The position numbers and the translations under genes are program-made. DNA of 64,000 nt from UBA9676 sp963730065. Lineage in GTDB: Bacteria > Actinomycetota > Actinomycetes > Streptosporangiales > Streptosporangiaceae. The DNA lies in the NCBI GenBank assembly GCA_963730065.1, contig CAVSQL010000012.1, forward strand, positions 62,001 through 126,000, in the 5' to 3' direction. Within the stretch, counting starts at the first letter, position 1; every line of letters starts with the position of its first letter. This document shows, piece by piece, positions 1 through 8,939 of the stretch. Below the pieces are notes generated by a model, which was not told the origin of the DNA, made no database searches, and saw nothing but the letters and a program-made list of their open reading frames with translations.

Positions 1-248
1 TGCTGGTGCAGCGCCGCGAGCTGCTGCAGCTGATCGGCCATCGAGGGCCCGGCGGCCGCCGGCGGCGGGGCCTGCTGCGGCGGCGGGGCCTGCTGGCCCT
101 GCTGCTGCTCAAGCTGGCTGATGCGGTCGTCCTGGTCGCCCTCGTATGCGGCCTGATCATTCGCCTTGTTGGCCATATGCTTGCCCGCCACGTAGGCGCC
201 CCCGCCGACCACGGCGGCGCGCAGGAGTGGGCGGCGTCGTCTGAACAT
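1..248 (-). CDS. SHOCT-like small protein, 3' end outside window
   Basis: Reading leftwards from an ATG at 248, the frame is open to the window edge (82 full codons). A strong ribosome site (TAGGAGG) lies about 5 bases before the ATG. The protein begins with an Arg-rich stretch (MFRRRRPLLRAAVVGGGAYV), a short hydrophobic Ala/Val/Gly segment, then a Gln/Pro-rich linker containing two QQAPPP blocks, and ends in SMADQLQQLAALHQQ. That last part is how the short SHOCT oligomerisation motif usually begins in actinobacterial proteins of this architecture, normally followed by GxLTxEEF. The rest is not in the window. SHOCT proteins are mostly uncharacterised and often membrane-linked. I am sure it is a gene and fairly sure of the family. 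Confidence 0.75.
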   Translation of the reverse strand, partial: MFRRRRPLLRAAVVGGGAYVAGKHMANKANDQAAYEGDQDDRISQLEQQQGQQAPPPQQAPPPAAAGPSMADQLQQLAALHQ

Positions 249-306
249 CACTGCCTCCTAGTGCTGGATGGGACGAGCACCGGCGGGTGGCCCGCCGGGG
301 GGCCCG

Positions 307-675
307 TCAGTCGAAGTCTCCATCAGGGGGCAGGGACAGGCCAAGCGCGACCATGATTTCCGGTGCGGCCGCCACCACCCTGGGGCCGCCGACCTGCGGC
401 GCGACCGCGCGCATCACGCCCAGGATCTCGTTGGGGGTCGCGCCCGCGTCGAGCGCGTTGGACACCTGCCACAGGTAGGAGGCGGGCGGGGCGTCGACCG
501 CTATCAGCGCGGCGATCTTGACCAGGGAGAAGGCGCGGGGGTCCAGGCCGCTGCGCTCCTGCCATGCCTCCCGGAGTTCCAGCGCCGATTCCAGTACCTC
601 GATGTCGCCCAGGGCGAGACCGGTCAGGGCATCCTTGGTGGCGTCGTCAACCTCGGCGTTGGCGGGCGTGGTCAT
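307..675 (-). CDS. Carboxymuconolactone decarboxylase-like small protein
   Basis: A 122-residue protein starting at ATG 675, with AAGGAA 7 to 12 bases upstream. An in-frame extension further upstream exists but reads as non-conserved sequence. The middle (LVKIAALIAVDAPPASYLW, then ALDAGATPNEILGVMRAVAP) resembles the helical core of the AhpD/carboxymuconolactone decarboxylase superfamily. In AhpD-type peroxidases that core carries a CxxC pair; here there is no cysteine, so a peroxidase role is unlikely. The likely fold is known but the function is not. It is divergent from the DUF2461 gene and shares no obvious operon. Confidence 0.75.
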   Translation of the reverse strand: MTTPANAEVDDATKDALTGLALGDIEVLESALELREAWQERSGLDPRAFSLVKIAALIAVDAPPASYLWQVSNALDAGATPNEILGVMRAVAPQVGGPRVVAAAPEIMVALGLSLPPDGDFD

Positions 676-972
676 CGCGTGTTCCTTTCCATGGTGCGCC
701 TGCGGAGGCGGCTGCGGTGCCCCGCACAGGCAGCCGCGAATGCCGTTTATCGCCGCAGCCAAGGATCAGGTTCGCCGCACTTGGCATCCGCCACATCACC
801 CGGCATGGGTGACCCGCTCCTCGCGGGACGGGTGCGCCGGGCGGGCTGGGACGGCTGGCGGCCAGCCAGCGTGGGCCATCCGGCGGCTGCGTGTCCCATC
901 CCGGGACTACGGTGTGACTCAGCGCGGCCGCGCAGGCGGGCGGCTGCACCACAGGTGGAGGGGCGCGGGGCG

Positions 973-1617
973 ATGGCATTCAGCGGGTGGCCGGAAGAGG
1001 CCCTGGAGTTCTACGAAGGGCTCGCGGCCGACAACTCGAAGACCTACTGGACCAAGCACAGGCACACCTACGACGCGGCGGTGCTGGGACCGATGACCGA
1101 GCTGGTCGAGGAGCTGGCCCCGGAGTTCGGCGAGGCGAAGATCTTCCGGCCCTACCGGGACGTCAGGTTCAGCAAGGACAAGGCCCCCTACAAGACGCAC
1201 ATCGGCGTGCTGGTCGGCAGCGGGTACGTCCAGTTCTCCGCCCACGGCCTGGCGGCCGGCGACGGCATGTACGGCATGGCCCCCGACCAGCTCGACCGGT
1301 ACCGCCAGGCGGTGGCCAGTGACCGCACCGGCGGCGAGCTCGAGGATGCCATCGCCGCCATCGAGAAGGACGGGATCGGGGTCGGCGGGCGGGACATTCT
1401 GAAGACCGCGCCCCGCGGGTATCCCGCCGACCACCCGCGGATCGGGCTGCTCCGCTACAAGGGGATCGTCGCCTGGAAGGAGTGGCCGGTCGAGTCCTGG
1501 CTGGAGACCGCGGCCGCCCGCGACCTGGTCGCCGGCTTCCTGCGGGCCACCCGGCCGCTCAGCGCCTGGCTGGCGGAGAACGTGGGCCCCTCGGCCACCG
1601 AGGGCGCGGCCAGGTAG
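973..1617 (+). CDS. DUF2461 family protein
   Basis: A 214-residue soluble protein from ATG 973. It matches the DUF2461/TIGR02453 family in length and signature: an N-terminal ALEFYEGLAADNSKTYW segment, the core FRPYRDVRFSKDKAPYKTHI near residues 58-77, and a central GDGMYGMAPDQLDRYR block. No catalytic function has been established for the family. The frame stays open upstream of 973, but that sequence has no family similarity and ATG 973 follows a purine-rich GGGGCG stretch. It stands alone: the neighbour to the left is divergent and the next downstream gene begins 354 bases later, beyond a tandem repeat. Confidence 0.85.
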   Translation: MAFSGWPEEALEFYEGLAADNSKTYWTKHRHTYDAAVLGPMTELVEELAPEFGEAKIFRPYRDVRFSKDKAPYKTHIGVLVGSGYVQFSAHGLAAGDGMYGMAPDQLDRYRQAVASDRTGGELEDAIAAIEKDGIGVGGRDILKTAPRGYPADHPRIGLLRYKGIVAWKEWPVESWLETAAARDLVAGFLRATRPLSAWLAENVGPSATEGAAR

Positions 1618-1660
1618 GCCGGGAGCCCTCGCCCCGGATGCGCCTGCGCGCGCCGCGCCG

Positions 1661-1840
1661 TGCCGGGTGGCCCCGCGCCGTGCCCGGTGGCCCCGCGCCG
1701 TGCCGGGTGGCCCCGCGCCGTGCCCGGTGGCCCCGCGCCGTGCCGGGTGGCCCCGCGCCGTGCCGGGTGGCCCCGCGCCGTGCCGGGTGGCCCCGCGCCG
1801 TGCCGGGTGGCCCCGCGCCGTGCCGGGTGGCCCCGCGCCT
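1661..1840. repeat. 9 x 20 bp GC-rich tandem repeat
   Basis: Nine back-to-back 20-base units (TGCCGGGTGGCCCCGCGCCG) fill 1661-1840. Units 2 and 4 carry C instead of G at position 5, and the last unit ends in T. The unit is not a multiple of three, so long open frames crossing it on both strands are artefacts. Each unit contains CGGG-TGGC-CCCG, which could form a 4-bp stem. It makes up most of the 354-base gap between the DUF2461 gene (ends 1617) and the histidine kinase (starts 1972); nothing else is evident in that gap apart from the kinase ribosome site. Confidence 0.95.
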
Positions 1841-1971
1841 CCGCAGCGGCCTCGGGCAGGCCAGTGATGCTGGCCTCCCCTCTGACCTGGTGGTGGCCTT
1901 CGGCCGGGTACCGGCTCGCACCCTTCTGTCTGCCTCCGGAGCGGCGAATAATTACCAGCAAGAGGTGAGAG

Positions 1972-4125
1972 ATGACGCTGGACTCCACGGGACAGGCGCA
2001 GCCGGCCGGTGGCCACACCGTGCCGCCGCAGGTCGCCTTCTGGCGCGCGCTGTGTGTGTGGCTACTGACCCTGGCGGTTGCCGCGACCAACCTGATCTAC
2101 AACCAAGTTCACCCGCTGCCTCCGAGCCTGGGCGGTGGCCAGGGAACCTTTGTCACCGGCACGGTCGCGGTGACGTTCATCGGGGGCTTCGCAACCGTCG
2201 GCGCGCTGCTCGCGTGGAAGCGCCCGGCGAACCCGATTGGCTGGCTACTGTCCGCTACCGGCCTGTCGTATGCGCTCGCCACCGTGGGGCTACTGCTGCT
2301 GCAATTCCCCCGGACCCGGGCCTTGGGCAACTGGCTTGGCTGGTTGTTCTTTCTCGGCATCGGTTTCGTGGTGTTCGTCCTGCTGCTCTTCCCGACCGGT
2401 TCGCTGCCCTCACGCCGCTGGCGGCCGGTGGCGTGGGCCGCCGCTGCGGCCATCGCGGCCTGGGTTCTCGGCAACGCCTTCGCTCCCACTCTCATCAGCT
2501 CCGGCCCCCCGCCGGTGCGCAACCCCATCGGCGTGGGCGGGCCAGCCGGGCACGTCTTCGAAGTCTTGGGCGGAGCCGGCGGACTGGTGATCGTAGCGAC
2601 CGGCCTGGCCGCCATCGTCTCGCTGGTATTCCGTTACCGGCGGGCCCGGACGGTGGAGCGCGAGCAGCTGAAATGGCTCGTCTACGCGGGCGGGCTCATA
2701 GTGGCAGCGGTGCTGGCCGTGATCGCGGTCGAGCACTGGCTCGGTCCCGGGGCCGCGGCCAACAACCTCCAGAACATCGCCAGCAGCGGGTCGGTCGCCC
2801 TGGTCCCCGTAGCCATCGGCATCGCTATCTTCCGCTACCACCTCTACGACATCGACGTCGTCATCAACAAGACCCTGGTGTACGGGTCGCTGGCCGTGTT
2901 CATCACCGGGGTGTATGTAGCGATCGTGGTCGGCATCGGGTCGCTGGCGCAGCGCGGCGCGCGGCCGAGCCTGGGCCTGTCGATCGTCGCGACGGCGGTG
3001 GTGGCGATCGCTTTCCAGCCAGTGCGGGCATGGGTCCAGAGCCTGGCCAACCGGCTGGTCTATGGCCGGCGGGCCACTCCCTACCAGGTTCTCGCGGACT
3101 TCGCGGGGCGCATGGCGGGGGCCTACGCAGCCGAGGACCTGCTTCCCCGGATGGCCAGGATCCTGGCCGAGGGCACCGCGGCCACCCGGGCGGACGTCTG
3201 GCTGAAGAGCGGGGACACGTTCCACGATGGGGCCGCCTGGCCGGCCGGCGCACCACCGCTGCCACCGGCCCGGGCCACCGCGGCCGATGTGCCGGCGTAC
3301 GCTGCCGCCGACCGGATCCTGCCGGTGCGCCACGAGGGCGAGCTCCTGGGGGCGTTGTCGGTGTCGAAGCGGCCGGGGGAATCGCTGACGCCGACCGAGG
3401 ACCGGCTGCTCGCCGATCTGGCCGGCCAGGTCGGCCTGGTGCTCAAGAACGCCGGGCTGCGGGTGCAGCTGCTGGCCCGGCTGGAGGAGATCAGGGCCTC
3501 GCGGCAGCGCCTGGTGGCGGCGCAGGACTCCGAACGGCGGCGGATCGAGCGCAACATCCACGACGGCGCGCAGCAGCAGCTCGTGGCCTTGGCCATCAAG
3601 CTCAGCATCACCGAATCCATGATCGGCACGGATACCGACGGCGAGCGGGAAATGCTCGCCGAGCTCCGCCAGGACGCGGCCGGCGCGGTGGAGGATCTCC
3701 GGGACCTGGCCCGCGGCATCTACCCGCCGCTGCTGGCCAGTAGCGGCCTGACCGCCGCGCTGGAAGCGCAGGCCAGGAAGGCCCCGGTGCCGACCTCGGT
3801 GACCGCCAGCGGTGTCGGCCGGTACCCACAGGAGGTGGAGGCCGCCGTCTACTTCTGTGTCCTGGAGGCACTCCAGAACGTCGCCAAGTACGCGAATGCC
3901 GCCCGGGCCGAGGTCCGGCTGGCCGCCTCCGGGCACGACCTGAGGTTCGAGGTGTCCGACGACGGCGCGGGCTTCGACCGGACTTCCCGCGGCTACGGGA
4001 CCGGCCTGCAGGGCATGGCGGACCGGCTGCACGCCCACGGCGGCTCGCTCGACGTGCGGTCCGCGCCCGGCGCCGGCACCACGATCCTCGGCCGGCTGCC
4101 ATGCCGGGTGCTCGAGGCGGCCTGA
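1972..4125 (+). CDS. NarL-type sensor histidine kinase with multi-pass membrane sensor and GAF domain
   Basis: A 717-residue kinase. The N-terminal third (roughly residues 25-330) holds about eight hydrophobic segments, with the recurring RPANPIGWLL motif and a YDIDVVINKTLVYGSL segment near its end. A GAF-like region follows (about 370-495). The dimerisation/phosphoacceptor box of the HisKA_3 type has His530 in ERNIHDGAQQQL, and the HATPase_c domain has VSDDGAGF near 661 and GTGLQGMADRL near 680. Such kinases normally phosphorylate a LuxR-type regulator, but none is adjacent. ATG 1972 follows AGAGGTGAGAG. The stop overlaps the start of the next gene, a close paralogue, so the two are translationally coupled. 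Confidence 0.95.
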   Translation: MTLDSTGQAQPAGGHTVPPQVAFWRALCVWLLTLAVAATNLIYNQVHPLPPSLGGGQGTFVTGTVAVTFIGGFATVGALLAWKRPANPIGWLLSATGLSYALATVGLLLLQFPRTRALGNWLGWLFFLGIGFVVFVLLLFPTGSLPSRRWRPVAWAAAAAIAAWVLGNAFAPTLISSGPPPVRNPIGVGGPAGHVFEVLGGAGGLVIVATGLAAIVSLVFRYRRARTVEREQLKWLVYAGGLIVAAVLAVIAVEHWLGPGAAANNLQNIASSGSVALVPVAIGIAIFRYHLYDIDVVINKTLVYGSLAVFITGVYVAIVVGIGSLAQRGARPSLGLSIVATAVVAIAFQPVRAWVQSLANRLVYGRRATPYQVLADFAGRMAGAYAAEDLLPRMARILAEGTAATRADVWLKSGDTFHDGAAWPAGAPPLPPARATAADVPAYAAADRILPVRHEGELLGALSVSKRPGESLTPTEDRLLADLAGQVGLVLKNAGLRVQLLARLEEIRASRQRLVAAQDSERRRIERNIHDGAQQQLVALAIKLSITESMIGTDTDGEREMLAELRQDAAGAVEDLRDLARGIYPPLLASSGLTAALEAQARKAPVPTSVTASGVGRYPQEVEAAVYFCVLEALQNVAKYANAARAEVRLAASGHDLRFEVSDDGAGFDRTSRGYGTGLQGMADRLHAHGGSLDVRSAPGAGTTILGRLPCRVLEAA

Positions 4126-6266
4126 TGAGAACCGCCACCGCCCGGTGGCTGGCCGGGGGCCTGCTGCTGCTGACCGTGGCGGCGCTGGCCCTGAGCGCCG
4201 GGTTCGGGGTGGCCGCCGGCAACCTCATGGACGCGTTCGCCTTCACGCCGCTGCTGCTGGCCTTCGCCGTGGTGGGGGCGATCGTGGCCAGCCACCGGCC
4301 GGCCAACCCGATCGGATGGCTGTTCCTGGCGGAAGGGCTGGGCTTCGCGCTCGGCGTCGCGACCGACACCTACGCCACGTACGCGACCAGGGCGGGGGCG
4401 GCCGCCCCGTCGTCTGTTACCTGGGCCGTCTGGCTCGGAGCGATCCTCGGCGAGCTGGGCTTTCTGTTCGCGCTGGCGATCCTGCTGTTCCCCGACGGGC
4501 GGCTGCCGTCCCCCCGGTGGCGGGTGGTCGCCTGGCTCATCGTGGCGGGGGAAGCACTCATGGTGCTCATCGCGGCCACGTCCTCGGCGGCGCTGCGAGC
4601 CCAGGCCGCGGCCGTGCTCGTCTCCCCGGTCCGGCTGATACCGGACAGCCTGGCCGACCCGGTGGTCAACGTCCTGCAGACGGCGTTCATACCACTGACC
4701 CTGGCGGCGGCGGCGGGCCTGGTCGTGCGCTACCGCCGGGCGACCCCGGACGTGCGGCATCAGATCAAGTGGGTCGCGTACGCCAGCCTGCTCACCGCCG
4801 TCGCGCTGCTGATCAGCGGGCTCGTGTTCGGCAACCCGCTGGGCGCGCTGCTCGCGGTTGGCCCGCTCATCCCGGTCGCGGCCGGGATCGCGATCTTCAA
4901 GTACCGGCTCTACGACATCGACGTCGTCATCAGCAAGACGATCGTGTACGGCTCGCTGGCGGCGTTCATCACGCTGGTCTACGTCGTCATCGTGGCCGGG
5001 ATCGGCTCGCTGGGGCCCGGTTTCCTGCAGGCCGGGTCACAGCCGAACCTGGGCCTGTCGATCGTGGCGACCGCGGTGGTGGCGGTGGCCTTCCAGCCGG
5101 TCAGGGAACGGGTACAGCGGCTGGCTAACCGGCTGGTGTTCGGCCAGCGGGCCACCCCCTACGAGGCGCTCAGCGAGTTCGCCGGCCGGATGGGCGGCGC
5201 CTACGCCGCCGACGACGTCCTGCCCCGGATGGCCCGGGTCCTGGCCGAGGGCACCGGAGCCAGCCGCGCGGTGGTGTGGCTGAAGATCGGGCCTGAGCTG
5301 ATGGCGGGGGCCAGCTGGCCCGCCGATACCGGGCCGCCGCCGCGGGTGGCCATGGCCGACGGCCAGCCGCCCGCCATCACCGGGGCCGCCCGGGTCGCCC
5401 TCGTGGGCTATCAGGGGGAGACGCTCGGCGCCCTGACGGTGGCTAAGGGGCCGGGGGAAACGCTCACGCCGGTCGAGGGCAAGCTCATGTCCGACCTGGC
5501 CGCCCAGGCCGGACTGGTGCTGCACAACATCGGCCTGACCGAGCAACTGCACGCCCGGCTGGCCGAGCTGCAGGCCTCGCGGCTGCGGATTGTCACCGCG
5601 CAAGACGAGCAGCGGCGGCGGATCGAGCGCGACATCCACGACGGCGCCCAGCAGCAGCTGCTGGCCATCGCCGAGACGCTGGCCGTGGCGCAGTCGCTGG
5701 CCGGCCACGACGAGGAGCGGGAACGGGCACTGGTCGCGCAGCTCAAGGCCGAGACCAGCGGCGCACTGGAGACGCTGCGCGGCCTCGCCCGCGGCATCTA
5801 CCCGCCGCTGCTCGCCGACCAGGGCCTGGCCGCCGCCGTCCGCGCCCAGGCCGGCAAGGCGCCCGGACCGGTGGAGGTCAGCACCGACGGCGTGGGCCGG
5901 TATCCGCCGGAGATCGAGACCGCCATCTACTTCTGCTGCGTGGAGGCGCTGCAGAACGCCGCCCGGCACGCGCCGGGGTCAACGGTCCGGGTCAGCCTGG
6001 CCGATTCGGGCGCCGAGGTCGTGTTCACCATCGCCGACGACGGCTCCGGCTTCGATCCGGCCGCCGCCAGCAACGGGACAGGACTGCGGAACATGAGCGA
6101 CCGGCTGGCCGCGCTCGGCGGCTCCTGCCAGGTCGACTCCTCCCCCGGCCGGGGAACCACCGTCGCCGGGCGGATCGGTACCGGCGCGCCGGTGGCCGTT
6201 GATTCCAGCGACGCGCTGGCGGCCGGGAACGCCGGGGACGTGCCGGTCGCTGGCCGCATGGGGTAG
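4125..6266 (+). CDS. NarL-type sensor histidine kinase, paralogue of upstream gene
   Basis: A 713-residue kinase whose ATG shares one base with the TGA of the preceding kinase (TGATG). The domain order is the same: about eight membrane segments (RPANPIGWLF near residue 60, YDIDVVISKTIVYGSL near residues 262-280), GAF-like region, HisKA_3 box with His505 in ERDIHDGAQQQL, and HATPase_c with IADDGSGF and GTGLRNMSDRL. Similarity to the neighbour extends through the whole length, so this is an old tandem duplication. The pair may form heterodimers or sense related signals; this is inference. The ligand is unknown. The next gene, an MFS transporter, starts 66 bases downstream. Confidence 0.95.
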   Translation: MRTATARWLAGGLLLLTVAALALSAGFGVAAGNLMDAFAFTPLLLAFAVVGAIVASHRPANPIGWLFLAEGLGFALGVATDTYATYATRAGAAAPSSVTWAVWLGAILGELGFLFALAILLFPDGRLPSPRWRVVAWLIVAGEALMVLIAATSSAALRAQAAAVLVSPVRLIPDSLADPVVNVLQTAFIPLTLAAAAGLVVRYRRATPDVRHQIKWVAYASLLTAVALLISGLVFGNPLGALLAVGPLIPVAAGIAIFKYRLYDIDVVISKTIVYGSLAAFITLVYVVIVAGIGSLGPGFLQAGSQPNLGLSIVATAVVAVAFQPVRERVQRLANRLVFGQRATPYEALSEFAGRMGGAYAADDVLPRMARVLAEGTGASRAVVWLKIGPELMAGASWPADTGPPPRVAMADGQPPAITGAARVALVGYQGETLGALTVAKGPGETLTPVEGKLMSDLAAQAGLVLHNIGLTEQLHARLAELQASRLRIVTAQDEQRRRIERDIHDGAQQQLLAIAETLAVAQSLAGHDEERERALVAQLKAETSGALETLRGLARGIYPPLLADQGLAAAVRAQAGKAPGPVEVSTDGVGRYPPEIETAIYFCCVEALQNAARHAPGSTVRVSLADSGAEVVFTIADDGSGFDPAAASNGTGLRNMSDRLAALGGSCQVDSSPGRGTTVAGRIGTGAPVAVDSSDALAAGNAGDVPVAGRMG

Positions 6267-6332
6267 AAATCTGGTCATAACCCGGCCGGCCCACGGCCGC
6301 CTGCGAGCATGCGTGGGCGAGAGGGAGCAGGG

Positions 6333-7532
6333 ATGGCCACTCACACCGCCGCGCTGGTGCGGATGAACCGGTGGGTGATCCTGGCCGGCTATGCGCTGCT
6401 GACCGCGTGCACCCAGCTGCTGTGGCTCGCCTACGCGCCGATCACGACGCAGACCCACCAGGCCATGGGGGTGTCGTCGGGAGCAGTGGGTGACCTGGCC
6501 ATCATCTTCCCGCTCATGTACGTCATCCTGGCGCTGCCCGCGGGCCGCTGGCTCGACGCCCGGTTCGGGCAGGCCCTCGGCCTGGGGGCGATCCTCACCG
6601 CTGGCGGCGGCCTGCTGCGGCTGGCCGGGCCGACGTCGTACGGGTGGGCGCTGGCCGGCCAGTTCGTGATCGCGGCCGGCCAGCCGTTCGTCCTCAACTC
6701 GATCACCAAGGTCGCCGCCCGGTACTTCCCGGCCGCGGAGCGGACGGTGGCGATCTCGATTGGCAGCGTCGCCCTGTTCGTGGGCATTCTCGCCGCGGGG
6801 CTCTCAGGCGGGCCGCTATTCGACGCCGGGGGCCTGACGCTGCTGCTGTGGGTTCAGGCCGCGGTGGCGGTGCTCGCCGCGCTGTGGGTGCTGGCCGCGG
6901 TCCGCACGCCCGCGGCCTTCCCCGGTGACCCGTCGGTCACGGTGTCGCTGCGCTGGCTACGGGGTGACCGCTTCATGTGGGTGCTGGCCGGGCTGCTGTT
7001 CGTCGGGATCGGCGTGTTCAACGCGGTCGCGACGTGGCTCGACTCGATCCTCACGCACTTCGGGCACGGCGGCGCGAGCGGCTACCTGATCGCGGTCATG
7101 ACGGTGGGCGGGATCGCCGGCGGTGCCCTGCTGCCGGGCATCGTCGCGCGGCGGGACCAGCGGCGGCGCATGCTGGAGATCGCGGTGGTGGTGACGGCGG
7201 TGGCGTTCGCCGTGATGGCTATCGTGCACAACCCGGCCGTCGGCGGCGTGGTCCTGTTCGTGGCGGGTTTCTTCCTGCTGGCCGGCCTGCCGGTGGTGCT
7301 GGACTGGTCGGAACTGCACGCCGGCGCCGAGCGCGCGGGCGCGGCGGCCGGGTTCCTGCTGCTCGCGGGGAACCTCGGCGGGGTGATCCTGGCGCTGATC
7401 GTCCAGGCCGTGATCGGCAATCCGTACCTCTCGTTCGGTGTCCTCGCGCTGGCTGGCCTGGCCGGGCTCGTGCTGGCCACCAGGCTGCCCTCGCGGGGCA
7501 CGGGCGCCAGCCAGGAAAGGGGATCCCAGTGA
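6333..7532 (+). CDS. MFS transporter
   Basis: A 399-residue integral membrane protein with about twelve predicted helices and the usual central cytoplasmic loop. The motif between helices 2 and 3 (PAGRWLDARFGQALGLG) is a variant of the GxxxDxxGRR/K signature of major facilitator proteins. ATG 6333 is preceded by GAGAGGGAGCAGGG, a strong ribosome site, so the in-frame start 24 bases upstream is not needed. The stop overlaps the GTG of the following PLP enzyme (GTGA), and that gene is followed after 4 bases by a sugar-kinase homologue. This suggests uptake of a substrate that the two enzymes process. The substrate is not identifiable from sequence. Confidence 0.9.
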   Translation: MATHTAALVRMNRWVILAGYALLTACTQLLWLAYAPITTQTHQAMGVSSGAVGDLAIIFPLMYVILALPAGRWLDARFGQALGLGAILTAGGGLLRLAGPTSYGWALAGQFVIAAGQPFVLNSITKVAARYFPAAERTVAISIGSVALFVGILAAGLSGGPLFDAGGLTLLLWVQAAVAVLAALWVLAAVRTPAAFPGDPSVTVSLRWLRGDRFMWVLAGLLFVGIGVFNAVATWLDSILTHFGHGGASGYLIAVMTVGGIAGGALLPGIVARRDQRRRMLEIAVVVTAVAFAVMAIVHNPAVGGVVLFVAGFFLLAGLPVVLDWSELHAGAERAGAAAGFLLLAGNLGGVILALIVQAVIGNPYLSFGVLALAGLAGLVLATRLPSRGTGASQERGSQ

Positions 7533-8935
7533 CCGACACGACCGACCCGATGGCGGATCTGGAACGCCAGCTCAAGCCCTACCGCGGGCAGTTCCCCTCG
7601 TTCCCCGAGCTGCCGGCCCGCGGCCTGGCCAGGGACGACGTGATCGGCCTGGTCGAGCGGCTCGCCGCGGCCGAGGAAGATCGCTGGCGGGACGGCTTCG
7701 CCTCGGGGGCCGTCTACCACGGCGACCGGGGGCACGTGGCGTTCCTCAGCCGTGTCTACGCGGCCCAGTCGCAGAGCAACCCGCTCCATCCGGACCTGTG
7801 GCCGAGCGCCTCCAAGTTCGAGGCGGAGATCGTCGCGATGACGGCGGCGATGCTCGGCGGCGGCCACGCCGCCGCCGACGCGCCGGTGGTGGGCACGGTG
7901 AACTCCGGCGGGACCGAGAGCATCCTGCTGGCGATGAAGGCCTACCGGGACTTCGCCCGCGAGCGCCGCGGCATCGCCGCGCCGGAGATCGTCGCACCGG
8001 TCACTGCGCACGCGGCGTTCGACAAGGCGGCCCGGTTCTTCGACATGCCGCTGGTGCGGGTGCCGGTCGGCGACGGGTTCCGGGCCGACCCGGACGCGCT
8101 GGCCGCGGCCGTGACCGAGCGGACCGCGGTCGTGGTGGGGTCGGCGCCCGGCTTCCCGCACGGGGTGATCGACCCGATCCCCGAGATCGCGGCGCTGGCG
8201 GCCGAGCGCGGCGTGGGCTGCCACGTCGACGCGTGCCTCGGCGGCTTCATCCTGCCGTGGGCGGAGCGGCTCGGCTACCCGGTGCCGCCCTTCGACTTCC
8301 GGCTGCCCGGAGTGACGTCGATGTCGGCCGACACGCACAAGTACGGCTACGCGGCCAAAGGCTCGTCGGTCGTGCTGTACCGGGGCCGGGAGCTGCGCCA
8401 CTGCCAGTACTACACGGTGGCCGACTGGCCGGGCGGGCTGTACCTGTCCCCCACCTTCGCCGGCAGCCGGCCCGGCGCCCTGGCCGCCACCTGCTGGGCG
8501 GCCATGGTCTCGATCGGGGAAGACGGCTACACCGACGCGGCCCGGCGGATCCTCGAGACCGGGGCGAGAATGCGGGACGGGATCGCGGCCATCCCCGGCC
8601 TGTCCGTGCTCGGCGACCCGCTGTGGGTCATCGCGTTCGCCGCCGCGGACGGCCTCGACATCTACCAGGTGATGGAGAACATGGGCCACCGGGGCTGGAG
8701 CCTGAACGGCCTGCAGCGGCCCGCCGCCGTGCATATCGCGGTCACGCTCCGCCACACCCAGCCCGGGGTCGCCGACCGGTTCCTGGCCGACCTGGCCGCG
8801 TCGGTCGAGGAGGTCCGCGCCAACCCCGGAGTCAGCACCGGGATGGCCCCGGTCTACGGCATGGCCGGTGCCCTGCCCGCCGACGTCGTCCATCAGCTGC
8901 TCGCCGGCTATCTCGACCTGCTGTTCGAGGTGTAG
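7529..8935 (+). CDS. PLP-dependent decarboxylase/lyase (sphingosine-1-phosphate lyase-like, group II)
   Basis: A 468-residue fold-type I PLP enzyme starting at GTG 7529 (ribosome site GAAAGGGG). Visible landmarks are GTVNSGGTESILLAMKAYRD (phosphate binding), HVDACLGGFILPW (Asp to the pyridine nitrogen), and the Schiff-base lysine K271 in SADTHKYGYAAKG. These are characteristic of the group II decarboxylase/sphingosine-1-phosphate lyase branch; the length is near that of bacterial S1P-lyase homologues, and no transmembrane segment is seen. It sits between an MFS transporter (4-bp overlap) and an FGGY kinase. A pathway in which a phosphorylated amino alcohol or amino-sugar-like compound is cleaved would fit, but the true substrate is unknown. 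Confidence 0.85.
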   Translation: MTDTTDPMADLERQLKPYRGQFPSFPELPARGLARDDVIGLVERLAAAEEDRWRDGFASGAVYHGDRGHVAFLSRVYAAQSQSNPLHPDLWPSASKFEAEIVAMTAAMLGGGHAAADAPVVGTVNSGGTESILLAMKAYRDFARERRGIAAPEIVAPVTAHAAFDKAARFFDMPLVRVPVGDGFRADPDALAAAVTERTAVVVGSAPGFPHGVIDPIPEIAALAAERGVGCHVDACLGGFILPWAERLGYPVPPFDFRLPGVTSMSADTHKYGYAAKGSSVVLYRGRELRHCQYYTVADWPGGLYLSPTFAGSRPGALAATCWAAMVSIGEDGYTDAARRILETGARMRDGIAAIPGLSVLGDPLWVIAFAAADGLDIYQVMENMGHRGWSLNGLQRPAAVHIAVTLRHTQPGVADRFLADLAASVEEVRANPGVSTGMAPVYGMAGALPADVVHQLLAGYLDLLFEV

Positions 8936-8939
8936 GCGC

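Noticed and set aside
853..867. 15-bp palindrome GGCTGGC-G-GCCAGCC in the spacer before the DUF2461 gene
   Set aside because: Such GC-rich palindromes are frequent by chance at this composition, and it is not placed at a recognisable promoter.
1661..1840. CRISPR array
   Set aside because: The units are adjacent without spacers and only 20 bases long; no cas genes are near.
919..2016. Long minus-strand open frame (365 codons) across the 20-bp repeat
   Set aside because: It is created by the repeat and by the shadow of the DUF2461 gene; the repeat unit is not codon-sized and reads open in several frames on both strands.
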